Below are positions 18,669 through 27,607 of a stretch of DNA of 39,910 nt, one piece after another. Location: assembly GCA_018432615.1 (NCBI GenBank), contig JAHDSQ010000032.1:1-39910 (forward strand). Reading direction: 5' to 3'. Within the stretch, counting starts at the first letter, position 1. Each line of letters begins with the position of its first letter. The translations under genes and the position numbers were made by a program. This stretch comes from Clostridia bacterium. Its GTDB lineage: Bacteria; Bacillota; Peptococcia; DRI-13; SM3-B62. The notes under the pieces are model-generated. The model saw nothing but the letters and a program-made list of their open reading frames with translations. It was not told where the DNA came from and did not search any database.

Positions 18669-19139
18669 TTAGCTTCGGATTGTTGCAACGATTCGTTGGG
18701 GGTTTTCTAACAAACCAAATGCAGCGAAGATGCTGTTGACAACGATATCTGCTGATGAAACTGCTTTTCCAAAACAACCCTCCGGTCCAACAACTAAAAT
18801 GCCGAGTGCGGCTTCTTGAAGCATACAGATATCGTTAGCACCATTACCGATTGCCACAGCTTGTTCACTGCCTAATTGACAGAGATGAGCTGCTTTTTCT
18901 TTGACGTGGTCATCTGTCTTAAGTATCTCTATTTGCAATGGGAGTGAATTACATTGCTGTCTTACGGTTCCAAAGGTATCAGCAGTAAGAAGGTGTATTT
19001 CAAGATGATTGGCAAGACTTACAATACCTTCTTTTACCCCTTTTATTAAGATTCCATCCAAGGCTATTGTGCCGTTGAAGTCCAAAACCAGCTTTGTCAA
19101 TTTGAGGGGTTTAGCACCCGGTATTTCGATTTTTATCAT
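18669..19139 (-). CDS. HAD-like soluble P-type ATPase-related phosphatase
   Basis: A 156-aa compact HAD-fold protein of the soluble P-type ATPase-like group (COG4087 type). Motif I reads DFNGT (D20-T24), motif II is LLTAD, a motif III lysine lies near KTDDHVKEK, and motif IV is GNGANDICML. The usual second aspartate of DxDGT is asparagine, as in other members of this group, so phosphatase activity may be altered. I start at ATG 19139 because GGAGAG lies 8 bases upstream; an ATG five codons earlier has no RBS. It has no cap domain. The function is unknown. Confidence 0.75.
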   Translation of the reverse strand: MIKIEIPGAKPLKLTKLVLDFNGTIALDGILIKGVKEGIVSLANHLEIHLLTADTFGTVRQQCNSLPLQIEILKTDDHVKEKAAHLCQLGSEQAVAIGNGANDICMLQEAALGILVVGPEGCFGKAVSSADIVVNSIFAAFGLLENPQRIVATIRS

Positions 19140-19163
19140 TGATTTACTCTCCATAACGTATTG

Positions 19164-19550
19164 TTATCCGATTTTTCCAAGCAAAAAACTAATAATTAGG
19201 ATACATAAAACGAAGGTGGTTATGAATGAATAAAAGTAATCCCTTTCATGCCCAAAAAGTACAATAGAAGCCGCAACCCTAAACACAGGGGTCAGGATCA
19301 GCACTAATAATCCTAGATCAATAATAGCGTAACCTTCACCCTGGATGAGGCTATGCCATATGTCGATCAAGTTGTTTGAGTAGGTTAGCTGTCGTTGTTC
19401 TCCTACTATGAGCATGAAGAGACCGATCAGCAAAAGAACCAAACAAATTACGACACCTATCCTTAAAGATATACTGATGAATTTCTCGATACTAAAAGGC
19501 CTGCTATCTGTTTTGGCTTGCTTGTAGTTTTGTTCATCGCTTGTCCTCAT
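19164..19550 (-). CDS. DUF1634 membrane protein
   Basis: A 128-aa protein with three hydrophobic segments (about 29-50, 74-95, 105-125) and the SISLRIGVVICLVLLLIGL start typical of DUF1634. Its ATG overlaps the stop of the TauE/SafE gene by 4 bases, and this pairing is seen widely. It is therefore probably an accessory subunit of that permease. Confidence 0.8.
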   Translation of the reverse strand: MRTSDEQNYKQAKTDSRPFSIEKFISISLRIGVVICLVLLLIGLFMLIVGEQRQLTYSNNLIDIWHSLIQGEGYAIIDLGLLVLILTPVFRVAASIVLFGHERDYFYSFITTFVLCILIISFLLGKIG

Positions 19551-20389
19551 TGTGCTCCTAATCCTTTCATAAACATTTCCACAGCAATGAATAGCAAAAT
19601 CGGGATGAAGATTTTTCTCAAGGTAGAACTTTTAATTCGATCCATAATTTTGCATCCGACGGTGCTGCCTAGTAACACTCCAATAGCAACCGGTGCGGTT
19701 ATTTCAGGATTAATGTCGCCTCGGGCGAAATAAACGCCGGCGCTTGCGGCTGCCGTAACCCCTATCATAAAATTACTGGTAGCCGTGGAAACCTTCATGG
19801 GCAGTTGCATGGCTGTATCCATGGCCATTACCTTGAAAGCCCCGTTGCCTATACCCAAAAGTCCTGAAATAATTCCGGCTATATACATTAAACCCAATCC
19901 CTGTGGAACTCCTTGTGTTTTATACTCTACTTTTCGTTGTAAAACTTTATCATAATATGCGTCATTTAATTTCAAATGTTCTGCCCAGGGATGTCCCGTT
20001 TCGTGCTGCGGCAGTTCTTGATTGCGTCTATGAAACATCATAAATGCTGAATACAACATGATGGCGGCAAAAATAATATAAAGAATTTTATTGCTAACGA
20101 TTCCGGCTAAAAAAGCACCGGTAATAGCACCGGTTGTGGTTCCCACCTCTAAGAACATGGCTATTCTTAGATTGGTGATTCTATCCCTCACGTAGGCCGC
20201 GGCTGCTCCGCTTGAAGTTGCGATTACAGATATAATGCTGGCACCAATTGCGTAGCGAATGGGAATATCGAAATAGATAGTCAGTACCGGTACGATAAAA
20301 ATACCGCCCCCTATTCCTAACAAGGCACCTAGTATTCCAAAACCGAAGGATAGTAATGTGATGAAAAAAATGATTGTTAGTGATAGCAT
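19547..20389 (-). CDS. TauE/SafE-family anion permease
   Basis: A 280-aa membrane protein with about eight hydrophobic segments and the two family motifs LGIGGGIFIVPVL (N-terminal half) and ISGLLGIGNGAFKVMAMD (C-terminal half). The family exports or imports sulfite, sulfonates or related organic anions. The start at 20389 is supported by GGGGAG 8 bases upstream; the longer frame from 20416 has no RBS. It is co-transcribed with the DUF1634 gene. No sulfonate-metabolism gene lies nearby, so the substrate is open. Confidence 0.87.
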   Translation of the reverse strand: MLSLTIIFFITLLSFGFGILGALLGIGGGIFIVPVLTIYFDIPIRYAIGASIISVIATSSGAAAAYVRDRITNLRIAMFLEVGTTTGAITGAFLAGIVSNKILYIIFAAIMLYSAFMMFHRRNQELPQHETGHPWAEHLKLNDAYYDKVLQRKVEYKTQGVPQGLGLMYIAGIISGLLGIGNGAFKVMAMDTAMQLPMKVSTATSNFMIGVTAAASAGVYFARGDINPEITAPVAIGVLLGSTVGCKIMDRIKSSTLRKIFIPILLFIAVEMFMKGLGAQ

Positions 20390-20511
20390 GTTGTTATCTC
20401 CCCATAAGATGTTCACTGTATCAGTTTAACATAATGTGGCGGAAATCTGAAACAGTGGGGAAGAAGAAAGTCAGACATGCGATATTACAGTAGAACAAAT
20501 TGTTTAGTAGA

Positions 20512-20534
20512 AAGGTGGCCGAAAAGGCCACCTT
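20512..20534 (-). terminator. Stem-loop, probable terminator
   Basis: AAGGTGGCC and GGCCACCTT pair perfectly around GAAAA. It lies just past the stop codon of the minus-strand gene at 20543. Only a weak T-tract follows on the minus strand. Confidence 0.55.
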
Positions 20535-20542
20535 GACGAGTA

Positions 20543-20833
20543 TTACACAAATTCGACACTACCCCCGGCATCTTTGATTGATGCAATAACGGTAGAGAGA
20601 ACGCTATTATTACCACAAAGGGGTATTCTTATGATGAGACAGATCCCGCTGGGGCTTGTTACTTCTATTAGGTTGAGGAGATTAATAACAGTTCCGGCGG
20701 GGATAAAAATACGTAACAAGGTACCGGGCAACTGTGGGCAAGGACGTAATTTCTTACAATCCATGTCTACGTTTGAGTTATTTGATGCACTATTGGCAGC
20801 ATCTCCCGGTCTAACTGTATATCTAGCACCCAT
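20543..20833 (-). CDS. Small protein of unknown function
   Basis: A 96-aa protein with a convincing AAAGGAG RBS 8 bases before its ATG and a terminator-like stem after it. The first 25 residues are rich in Asn and Ser. Then follow CPQLPGTLLRIFIPAGTVINLL and alternating hydrophobic beta-like stretches, with three cysteines in the whole chain. No signal peptide or known motif is seen. The gene is isolated and divergent from the serpin gene. Confidence 0.6.
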   Translation of the reverse strand: MGARYTVRPGDAANSASNNSNVDMDCKKLRPCPQLPGTLLRIFIPAGTVINLLNLIEVTSPSGICLIIRIPLCGNNSVLSTVIASIKDAGGSVEFV

Positions 20834-21016
20834 TTAATTGACTCCTTTCTGTAAGACTAATATATCTATATGAAGAGGGATGGGTAAGTGTGACAAGTAT
20901 TAAAAAGTATAGAATCGGTTGGGGGCAGGAACTATCCGGCTGTTTTAGACGTCTTTAATACTAAAGGCTTTTTATTCTTGAAGCGCATAACGTGCGTACG
21001 TCAGGAGGGTGAAGAA

Positions 21017-22255
21017 ATGAGAGACATACATAAGAAAAAAATGTTATGTGTGTTGTTGTGTATAACTATGTCAATAGGTCTAATGGCCGGTTGCTCCAGT
21101 GAGATCATGTCCTTTGGTCAAAACAGTGATTTTAGTAAAGATAAAATCAGTACGGAGGTTGTCAAGGGAAATTCTCATTTTGCCTTTGATCTATTCAAGC
21201 AATTAAATAAGGAAGATAGGGACAAGAATATCTTCATATCTCCGCTGAGCATCTCTGCTGCGCTGACAATGACATATCAAGGGGCCGAAACGACAACAAA
21301 GGAAGCTATGGCAGAGGCCTTGGGATACAGGGGAATTGACGATAAAGTGCTTAATGAAAGCTACCGTAACCTTCTCCGGTATTTTGAGCAGTTGGATAAA
21401 AAAGTTGAGTTAAACATCGGGAATTCGTTATGGATAAGAAAAGGGGAGAAAATCAAAGAGGACTTTTTATCAACCAATGAGGAGGTATTCGACGCTTCTG
21501 TAACATTTCTTGATTTTACAAAGGAAGATGCGGCGGATAATATCAACCAATGGATATCTGAGGCTACAAACAAGAAGATAGAAAAAATGGTTGAGTCTCC
21601 AATATCAGCAGATATCGTCATGTATTTGATTAATGCGATTTACTTTAAGGGAGATTGGGCAGAGCAATTTGATAAGCAGTACACTTTTCCCACACAATTC
21701 CATACAGGGGACGGAAGCACAAACGAAGTCATGATGATGAGCAGAAAAGGGGAAATCGAGTACGGACAGGGTGATGGTTTTAAGGTTGTCAGACTCCCGT
21801 ATGGGAGCGGAAATGTATCCATGTACTGTGTTTTGCCGGAGGAAGACACGGAAATCAACGATTTTATTGCGGATTTTAATGAAAAACGCTGGAATACTAT
21901 CAAAGACAGCATTTCGGAGGAAGATGATGTTATATTACAGTTGCCCCGTTTTAAAATGGAGTATGGGATCAAGAATTTAAACGAAAGCCTGAGTGCTTTG
22001 GGCATGGGAGACGCCTTTACGGGTGCAGCCGATTTTTCCGGTATCCGTGCGGGTATTTTTATCAACAGGGTCCTTCATAAGGCGGTAATTGAAGTTAATG
22101 AAGAGGGAAGCGAAGCAGCGGCAGCTACCGTGGTAGAGATGAATGAATCAGCTGTGTTTGAACCGTTGACCTTTATTGCGGATCATCCCTTTGTATTCGT
22201 TATCACAGACGATGAAACCGGCACTATTCTTTTTATGGGAAAGTTGATAAAATGA
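21017..22255 (+). CDS. Serpin-family protease inhibitor, lipoprotein
   Basis: A 412-aa bacterial serpin. A signal sequence with lipobox GLMAGC puts lipidated C26 at the membrane surface. The serpin core follows (NIFISPLSISAALTMTYQGAETTT, then LINAIYFKGDW). Near the C-terminus the hinge EEGSEAAAAT matches the consensus of inhibitory serpins, followed by the reactive loop VVEMNESAVFEP and the shutter/breach end DHPFVFVITDDETGTILFMGKL. Counting from the hinge places P1 near Ser in NES-AV, so the target is probably not trypsin-like; this is an estimate. ATG 21017 is chosen for GGAGGG upstream. A secreted serine protease is encoded 370 bases downstream. Confidence 0.93.
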   Translation: MRDIHKKKMLCVLLCITMSIGLMAGCSSEIMSFGQNSDFSKDKISTEVVKGNSHFAFDLFKQLNKEDRDKNIFISPLSISAALTMTYQGAETTTKEAMAEALGYRGIDDKVLNESYRNLLRYFEQLDKKVELNIGNSLWIRKGEKIKEDFLSTNEEVFDASVTFLDFTKEDAADNINQWISEATNKKIEKMVESPISADIVMYLINAIYFKGDWAEQFDKQYTFPTQFHTGDGSTNEVMMMSRKGEIEYGQGDGFKVVRLPYGSGNVSMYCVLPEEDTEINDFIADFNEKRWNTIKDSISEEDDVILQLPRFKMEYGIKNLNESLSALGMGDAFTGAADFSGIRAGIFINRVLHKAVIEVNEEGSEAAAATVVEMNESAVFEPLTFIADHPFVFVITDDETGTILFMGKLIK

Positions 22256-22292
22256 GTGCGTGTAAACTATAAGCTATAAGGGGTGTGAATTT

Positions 22293-22547
22293 ATGGTGTT
22301 GTCTAGGATATTCAAAAGATTTGTTTCTAATAAAACACTTGTTTATACTGCCATTGGGGAGGAACAGTATTTTCAGATCGTTGATAGATTGGCAACTAAT
22401 GGTGTCAAATTCTCGACAAAATCGCCATTCGATGCTAGAACTCAAAATTGTTTTACGCAGCAAAACCGTATCTATGATATTTATGTCAGTAAGGAGGATG
22501 AAGGGAAAGCGGTGGAGGCGATACATAAATTTGCATGCGATACATAA
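22293..22547 (+). CDS. Small DUF2007-like protein
   Basis: An 84-aa protein preceded by AAGGGGTG and a suitable gap. Residues 18-80 (YTAIGEEQYFQIVDRLATNG ... IYDIYVSKEDEGKAVEAIH) show the beta-alpha-beta plan of small ACT/DUF2007-like domains that bridge to larger partners. No signal peptide is present. It lies between the serpin and the serine protease genes on the same strand. Its function is unknown, and the family link is by pattern only. Confidence 0.6.
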   Translation: MVLSRIFKRFVSNKTLVYTAIGEEQYFQIVDRLATNGVKFSTKSPFDARTQNCFTQQNRIYDIYVSKEDEGKAVEAIHKFACDT

Positions 22548-22621
22548 GTTATATAGACCGACATGAATATAAATGGTAATATTAGGAGTGTGAGTTAATA
22601 ATAAGGAAATGGAGTGGAGAT

Positions 22622-24022
22622 ATGCGAAAGTTTTTGGGGTTTGCCGTCTTTTTTTTATTGTTGATGATAGCGCGTGAATCATACGCAGCACCGGCAGTAA
22701 TGCTAAATCATAACTACATTCAATTTGACACATCGCCTATAATTGAGGAAGGTAGGGTCTTAGTACCACTCAGAGCGATATTCGAATCTCTGGGAGCTTC
22801 TGTCGAATGGGATGAAGCTACACAAAAAATTATCTCAAAAAAAGAGGAAATTCAGATTATACTCACTATCGGGCAAAAAAAAGCTGTAAAAAATGGGCAA
22901 GAAGTTAGCTTAGATGTTCCGCCCAAAGTTGTTGAGAACAGGACATTAGTACCCTTGCGTTTTATCAGTGAGGCTTTCGGTGCTGAAGTGAAATGGGATG
23001 AAGCCGCTCAGAGAGTGACAATAGACAGTCTTGTCACAAAACTTACGACAGAAGAGGTATCTAAGCACGGCAACACTGTTGTAAGTGTAATTTGTGGAGA
23101 AGGAGATGATATGCTGCAAGGCAGTGGTGTTATTCTGAGTTCTCACGGGCATATCATTACCAATGCCCACGTATTGGATGAATATATAACGGGCAAAGTC
23201 GTTCTTTGGGATGGTCGTGAATATAAATTTGCGGTTCTTGAAGTAGATTATGATTATGACCTTGCATTGATAAAAATTAATGCGCTGGGATTACCCTTTG
23301 CTGTAATTGGTGATTCGGATAAGCTGAGTATAGGACAGGATGTTATCGCTATAGGTAATCCGTTAGATTTACAGAACACCGTATCAACCGGTATTTTAAG
23401 CGGGAAAAGAAGTGAAAAGGGATATAATCTCTTACAAGTATCGACCCCTATTTCATTTGGGAGTAGCGGCGGAGCTCTTTTTGATTCATATGGCAAACTT
23501 ATTGGGATTACTACAATGGGCTTTCTGATAGGGGATTTGAATTTTGCCCTGCCTGTCGATGATGTAGCTAGATGGATAGTTGCTAATGATTTTGGCGAAG
23601 ATATCGGAGTGCCATTGGAAATATTACAAGAAGGTAAAGGCTCATATCTTAAATTGTCGGCTGCAGCGATCGTAAAGTTTACTGATGCGGACGATTTGCA
23701 CTTGGATACGGAGTTTAAATCAAGGATTTCCAAGTCGAATGGGGAAATATTCTATTGTGTGGTTTTTAATTACAAACAACCCAACAAATTGGTTTTCTAT
23801 GAACTTACGGTGACTCATTACTTAAAACAGGATGATGGCTACGAAGAGATTTATACAGAGACTTTTTATAGCTTGTGTAAGCCTCATTGGGAAGGTGCCT
23901 ACTTATTTAAAGAAGTGCAGGTAGTAAGGGATCTCAATGGCTGTGCGGTTCCGGGAAACTATAAAACCGTATGTCATGTTGATGGAGTTAAAATTGCTGA
24001 AGGTGAATTTGAGGTGTATTGA
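22622..24022 (+). CDS. Secreted stalk-domain trypsin-like serine protease
   Basis: A 466-aa exported protein. A signal peptide (about 1-22, ending SYA-AP) is followed by two copper-amine-oxidase-N type stalk repeats, each with RxLVPLRxIxExLGAxVxWDEAxxxI (about 45-70 and 107-135), which attach proteins to the Clostridia cell wall or membrane. A DegP/HtrA-like protease domain follows (about 150-330) with catalytic His183 (ITNAHVL), Asp213 (YDLALIK) and Ser282 (GSSGG). The last 130 residues form a beta-rich region without a PDZ signature. A strong terminator follows. It could be a partner or target of the neighbouring serpin. Confidence 0.88.
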   Translation: MRKFLGFAVFFLLLMIARESYAAPAVMLNHNYIQFDTSPIIEEGRVLVPLRAIFESLGASVEWDEATQKIISKKEEIQIILTIGQKKAVKNGQEVSLDVPPKVVENRTLVPLRFISEAFGAEVKWDEAAQRVTIDSLVTKLTTEEVSKHGNTVVSVICGEGDDMLQGSGVILSSHGHIITNAHVLDEYITGKVVLWDGREYKFAVLEVDYDYDLALIKINALGLPFAVIGDSDKLSIGQDVIAIGNPLDLQNTVSTGILSGKRSEKGYNLLQVSTPISFGSSGGALFDSYGKLIGITTMGFLIGDLNFALPVDDVARWIVANDFGEDIGVPLEILQEGKGSYLKLSAAAIVKFTDADDLHLDTEFKSRISKSNGEIFYCVVFNYKQPNKLVFYELTVTHYLKQDDGYEEIYTETFYSLCKPHWEGAYLFKEVQVVRDLNGCAVPGNYKTVCHVDGVKIAEGEFEVY

Positions 24023-24060
24023 ACGGAAATAGTCGCCTAGTCCGGAAGATGAAGGTTCAC

Positions 24061-24100
24061 AATAAGAAGACCCGAGATTAAAGCCTCGGGTTTTCTTATT
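24061..24100 (+). terminator. Terminator after the protease gene
   Basis: AATAAGAAGACCCGAG pairs with CTCGGGTTTTCTTATT around a short loop. The A and T flanks make it effective in both directions. Confidence 0.85.
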
Positions 24101-24150
24101 GCGAATTGTTTTTGGAGTGTAGGGATAGAATACCAGAAAGGTGATTTGCT

Positions 24151-24888
24151 ATGAATGAAGTGTCGGTTGTAATAGTACGCAGTCTGATGGCCTTTTTCAC
24201 ACTCCTGATTTTTACACGCATTTTGGGTAAGCAGGAAGTAAGCCAATTGACTTTTTTCGATTACATCAACGGTATTACCATAGGGTCGATCGCGGCATCT
24301 TTGGCTACAAATTTAAACGGTCGATCTTTGACTGAGTGGGTAGGATTAGCCACCTGGACAGGAGCAGTCTTGGCTTTACAGGTCATTACCGTCAAATCAC
24401 GATACATCTCGAAATACATCAATGGAGAACCGATCGTGATTATCATGAACGGACAAATCATGGAAACTACGATGAATAAAATGCGCTATCAAATGGGTGA
24501 GCTTTTGGAGCAGTTAAGGGAGAAGAGCATCTTTGACATTTCACAGGTCGAGTTTGCTGTTTTGGAGGTGAACGGGAAACTAAGTGTTTTGAAAAAGTCG
24601 TCTTATCAACCGGTCATACCTAAAGATTTAAATATTTCAACTGATTACGACGGTTTATCTGCCGAGCTTATATATAACGGGGTTGTTATTGAGCAAAACC
24701 TAAAACAAGTAAACCTTGACCGTAATTGGCTGGAACAACAGTTGCGGGCAAAGGGAATAAATGATCCGTCTGAAGTTATGCTGGCCCATCTTAATACAAA
24801 AGGTGAACTATATATAGATAAATATAGCGATTTTGTAACTGATTCGGCAGACTTTAGTGAGCGTTACGATCCCAAGGAGGGACAGTAA
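24151..24888 (+). CDS. YetF-like (DUF421) membrane protein
   Basis: A 245-aa protein with three N-terminal transmembrane segments (about 5-25, 38-55, 62-80) and two tandem soluble DUF421 domains. The GKQEVSQLTFFDYINGITIGSIAA motif is diagnostic of the YetF/YdfS/YrbG family. These proteins sit in the membrane of spore formers and have been linked to spore germination traits. The next gene starts at the stop codon, so both are probably one functional unit. Confidence 0.88.
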   Translation: MNEVSVVIVRSLMAFFTLLIFTRILGKQEVSQLTFFDYINGITIGSIAASLATNLNGRSLTEWVGLATWTGAVLALQVITVKSRYISKYINGEPIVIIMNGQIMETTMNKMRYQMGELLEQLREKSIFDISQVEFAVLEVNGKLSVLKKSSYQPVIPKDLNISTDYDGLSAELIYNGVVIEQNLKQVNLDRNWLEQQLRAKGINDPSEVMLAHLNTKGELYIDKYSDFVTDSADFSERYDPKEGQ

Positions 24889-25244
24889 TGAATAGTGAAA
24901 AAGCAGTGGCATATCTGCTTCCGATAGTGGCAATAATCCTCTTCCTTGTGGTTATGCTCAGCCCGTCAATTTTCAAAGGACAGGGGGTATACCAAGAAAT
25001 AAATAGGCTTACTCAGGATGTTAATAAAGAGGATTGGAATTCGGCTAACGCCAGGCTTTTATCTTTGGATAAGGAGTGGCAAAAGGTCATTAACAGGATT
25101 CAATTTGGGGCGGAAAGAGAAGAAATAAACAGCTTGAGTCGAAGCCTGGCCCGGCTGAAAGGCATTATTAACGCGGAGGATAAGGATAGTGCCCTGATTG
25201 AGCTTGCGGAAATAAACCATTACTGGCTGGCTATCGGCAGATAA
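24888..25244 (+). CDS. DUF4363 protein
   Basis: A 118-aa protein with one N-terminal transmembrane helix (about 8-28) and a helical domain outside the membrane, containing WNSANARLLSLDKEW and helix repeats. DUF4363 genes commonly follow YetF genes in Clostridia, and here stop and start overlap (TAATG). It is probably an accessory subunit of YetF. Confidence 0.8.
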   Translation: MNSEKAVAYLLPIVAIILFLVVMLSPSIFKGQGVYQEINRLTQDVNKEDWNSANARLLSLDKEWQKVINRIQFGAEREEINSLSRSLARLKGIINAEDKDSALIELAEINHYWLAIGR

Positions 25245-25313
25245 CAAAAGGTGGCATGTATAACCCTTTCCGCATATAATGTGGTACAAATCGACTTAAC
25301 GAGGAGATGCCAC

Positions 25314-26729
25314 ATGGAAAACTTTAAAAAAATAACTCCCGTCAACGGTTTTGACCCCGATAATCTTGATAATGCCATGCAAAACAACTACTGCTGGTCA
25401 ATGGAGGAGATGGGAGAGTACCTATATGTGGGAACTGCCCGCAATATACCTTATTCAATTATCAGCAACAAAATATTCGGGGATGTTCCTATACCGGATA
25501 TCCTGACCCCTGAAAATGTTGATAATCGTGGCGAAATCTGGCGCTGTAAGAAGTCTTCTCCCGAAAACTGGGAACGGGTTTATAAAGCCCCGGCTGAACC
25601 ATTGAGCATCGGCTTTCGTTTTATGAAAAGATATACAACTCCGGAGAACGAAACAGCTTTATATGCCGGCTTGATGACGCTGACCCCCGACTTTATCATA
25701 TTTAAATCACAGGATGGCGAGAATTGGTATCTTTTACCTTCTGATATACAGGGCTCGGCTACGAGGACTATGATCGAACACAAGGGGATACTTTATCTTG
25801 GGGCACTCCAGGTCATGGGCCTCACGGAATCACAGCTTTTTTACAGTATTGATCCGGAGAAGGACGGTTGGACTAAAATAGATCTTAATGGCGATCCTGA
25901 TAAGAATCCCCGGGGGAATATCGATCTTCTGCTGAGCTTCAATGACCATATATATGTAGGAACAGGACGGCCCACCGGCTTTGAATTATGGCGGACAAAC
26001 GGGTCATTACCTGTTAAGGACGACTGGACTTTAGTGGTTGACCAGGGTGCTGGAGATGCACGCAATGAACACCCTTGGGCAATCACGGTATTCAAGGATC
26101 ATATATATATTGGAACAGCGATTGAAGCCGCTGTTATGAGTCTTGATCCTGAAAAACAGCTTGTGCCTCCCAAGGGTTTTGATGTAATAAGAGTCGATAA
26201 GAATGATAATTGGGAATTGATAGTCGGCGGTCCGCCGGTAGTGCCCACTGACCCGATCACCGGAACCAGGGGGTGTCCGCTAAGCGGTTTCCCTTCAGGC
26301 TTTGGGAATATTTCTAATGCCTACTGCTGGCAGATTGAGACCTACGGTGATGAGATGTATTTGGGGACCTTTAGCTGGTCCATCTTCATACCTGTATTTC
26401 TTCCCTTGCTACCGGAGATCATCAAAAGATTGATAAACGCTAAGAATAGTAGGAGCGTTCAAAATAATGAGATGCTAAAAGAAAGCATGGATGATTTCTG
26501 GCAGTGTTTGGGTGAACTTGTTTTCAGAGCAGGCAAGAATCTTTATGGCTTTGACCTTTGGAAAACGAAAAACGGCGAGGACTGGTCGCCGGTTACACAA
26601 AATGGGTTAGGCAATAACTATAATTATGGGGTCAGGAAGCTGTTTGTTTCACAAGACAAAGACCTCTATTTAGGAACAGCCAATCCTTTTCAGGGCTGCG
26701 AGGTATATAAGAGAGTAAGCGACATGTAA
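25314..26729 (+). CDS. Beta-propeller-like protein of unknown function
   Basis: A 471-aa protein with no signal peptide. The phrase hydrophobic-Y-hydrophobic-GT followed by a polar turn and often ELWR/EVYK recurs at least five times (LYVGTARN, IYVGTGRPTGFELWR, IYIGTAIE, MYLGTFSW, LYLGTANPFQGCEVYK). This implies a repeated four-strand blade, as in beta-propellers. ATG 25314 is preferred because GAGGAG lies 7 bases upstream; the longer frame from 25251 has no RBS. It stands alone after YetF/DUF4363. No catalytic residue set is recognised. Confidence 0.75.
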   Translation: MENFKKITPVNGFDPDNLDNAMQNNYCWSMEEMGEYLYVGTARNIPYSIISNKIFGDVPIPDILTPENVDNRGEIWRCKKSSPENWERVYKAPAEPLSIGFRFMKRYTTPENETALYAGLMTLTPDFIIFKSQDGENWYLLPSDIQGSATRTMIEHKGILYLGALQVMGLTESQLFYSIDPEKDGWTKIDLNGDPDKNPRGNIDLLLSFNDHIYVGTGRPTGFELWRTNGSLPVKDDWTLVVDQGAGDARNEHPWAITVFKDHIYIGTAIEAAVMSLDPEKQLVPPKGFDVIRVDKNDNWELIVGGPPVVPTDPITGTRGCPLSGFPSGFGNISNAYCWQIETYGDEMYLGTFSWSIFIPVFLPLLPEIIKRLINAKNSRSVQNNEMLKESMDDFWQCLGELVFRAGKNLYGFDLWKTKNGEDWSPVTQNGLGNNYNYGVRKLFVSQDKDLYLGTANPFQGCEVYKRVSDM

Positions 26730-26777
26730 GCCACAAAACCCGGATCAGACGCAGCCCCTAGTGCTTAGAGAAGGATG

Positions 26778-27467
26778 TCAATGTTGTGTCGGGCTTTGCG
26801 GATTATCAAAACCTGGGGGAGAGGGATTGTGTAATTCTTGTCCTACGTAATTTCCGGGGGTAGACAAATCAAAGTAGAGACGGGCATCTTCGTCTACTCC
26901 CCAATCTCGATTGGAACCGGTATCCTGAATCTTTTGGAAGCATTCCCTAAACATTGTGTTATGGGCTTCTTCGCGGTTCAATAGAAAATCAATTGTTTCT
27001 CGGACTTTCTTATCCTCAATCTGCCTGTACAGATATTCATAGACTACTTTAGCTCGTTGTTCAGCCGCAATGTTCGAAAGAATATCGGCCGCCAGGTCTC
27101 CCGTGACATTCACATATGCCGCTGTCCACAACTGGCCTGAAGCATTAGTCAGCATCGGATTCAAACCTGACAAGACATGAGCCTCAATATTACCGACTGC
27201 GGCGTTTTGGGCCTGCGGTTCATGGCCGTTGAGGAGATTGATTGTAGTTGCTACCATTTCCATATGACCGAGTTCTTCCGCGGCAATATCCAAAAAAACA
27301 TCCTTGATGGCAGGATCATAGATGCGGAAACTTTGAGAGATGTACTGAAGAGCGGCTTTAAGCTCGCCCTGAGGGCCGCCTAGTTGTTCTTGAAGCATGG
27401 CGGCATAATTGGGGTTAGGTTTTTCTACCCCAACCGGATGGAGAAGATTTTTTTCATGTTTAAACAA
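26778..27467 (-). CDS. Manganese catalase, CotJC-like
   Basis: A 229-aa four-helix-bundle dimanganese protein that splits hydrogen peroxide. Metal ligands are suggested by E and H in the GELKAALQY, DIAAEELGHMEMV and EEAHNTMF regions, as in the Mn-catalase family. The length fits the spore-coat CotJC type rather than the longer lactobacillus enzyme. The start is TTG, with GGAGGT 8 bases upstream. In spore formers such proteins often belong to the coat, but cotJA/cotJB are not adjacent here. Confidence 0.9.
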   Translation of the reverse strand: MFKHEKNLLHPVGVEKPNPNYAAMLQEQLGGPQGELKAALQYISQSFRIYDPAIKDVFLDIAAEELGHMEMVATTINLLNGHEPQAQNAAVGNIEAHVLSGLNPMLTNASGQLWTAAYVNVTGDLAADILSNIAAEQRAKVVYEYLYRQIEDKKVRETIDFLLNREEAHNTMFRECFQKIQDTGSNRDWGVDEDARLYFDLSTPGNYVGQELHNPSPPGFDNPQSPTQH

Positions 27468-27534
27468 TGCGTACTACCTCCATTTCTGTGTTTTTAGTTA
27501 ATCTTTGCAGGCATGCGGCGAATTATTCCTACAG

Positions 27535-27562
27535 AAAAAGCCAGGATATTTCTATCCTGGCC
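27535..27562 (-). terminator. Terminator of the GntR-ABC operon
   Basis: GCCAGGATA and TATCCTGGC pair perfectly around TTTC. On the minus strand the stem is followed by CTTTTTCTG, and it lies 46 bases past the permease stop codon. Confidence 0.8.
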
Positions 27563-27607
27563 AAATTCATGAAATGCAATGTTTTTGATAAGGAGGGAAA
27601 GATTTCC

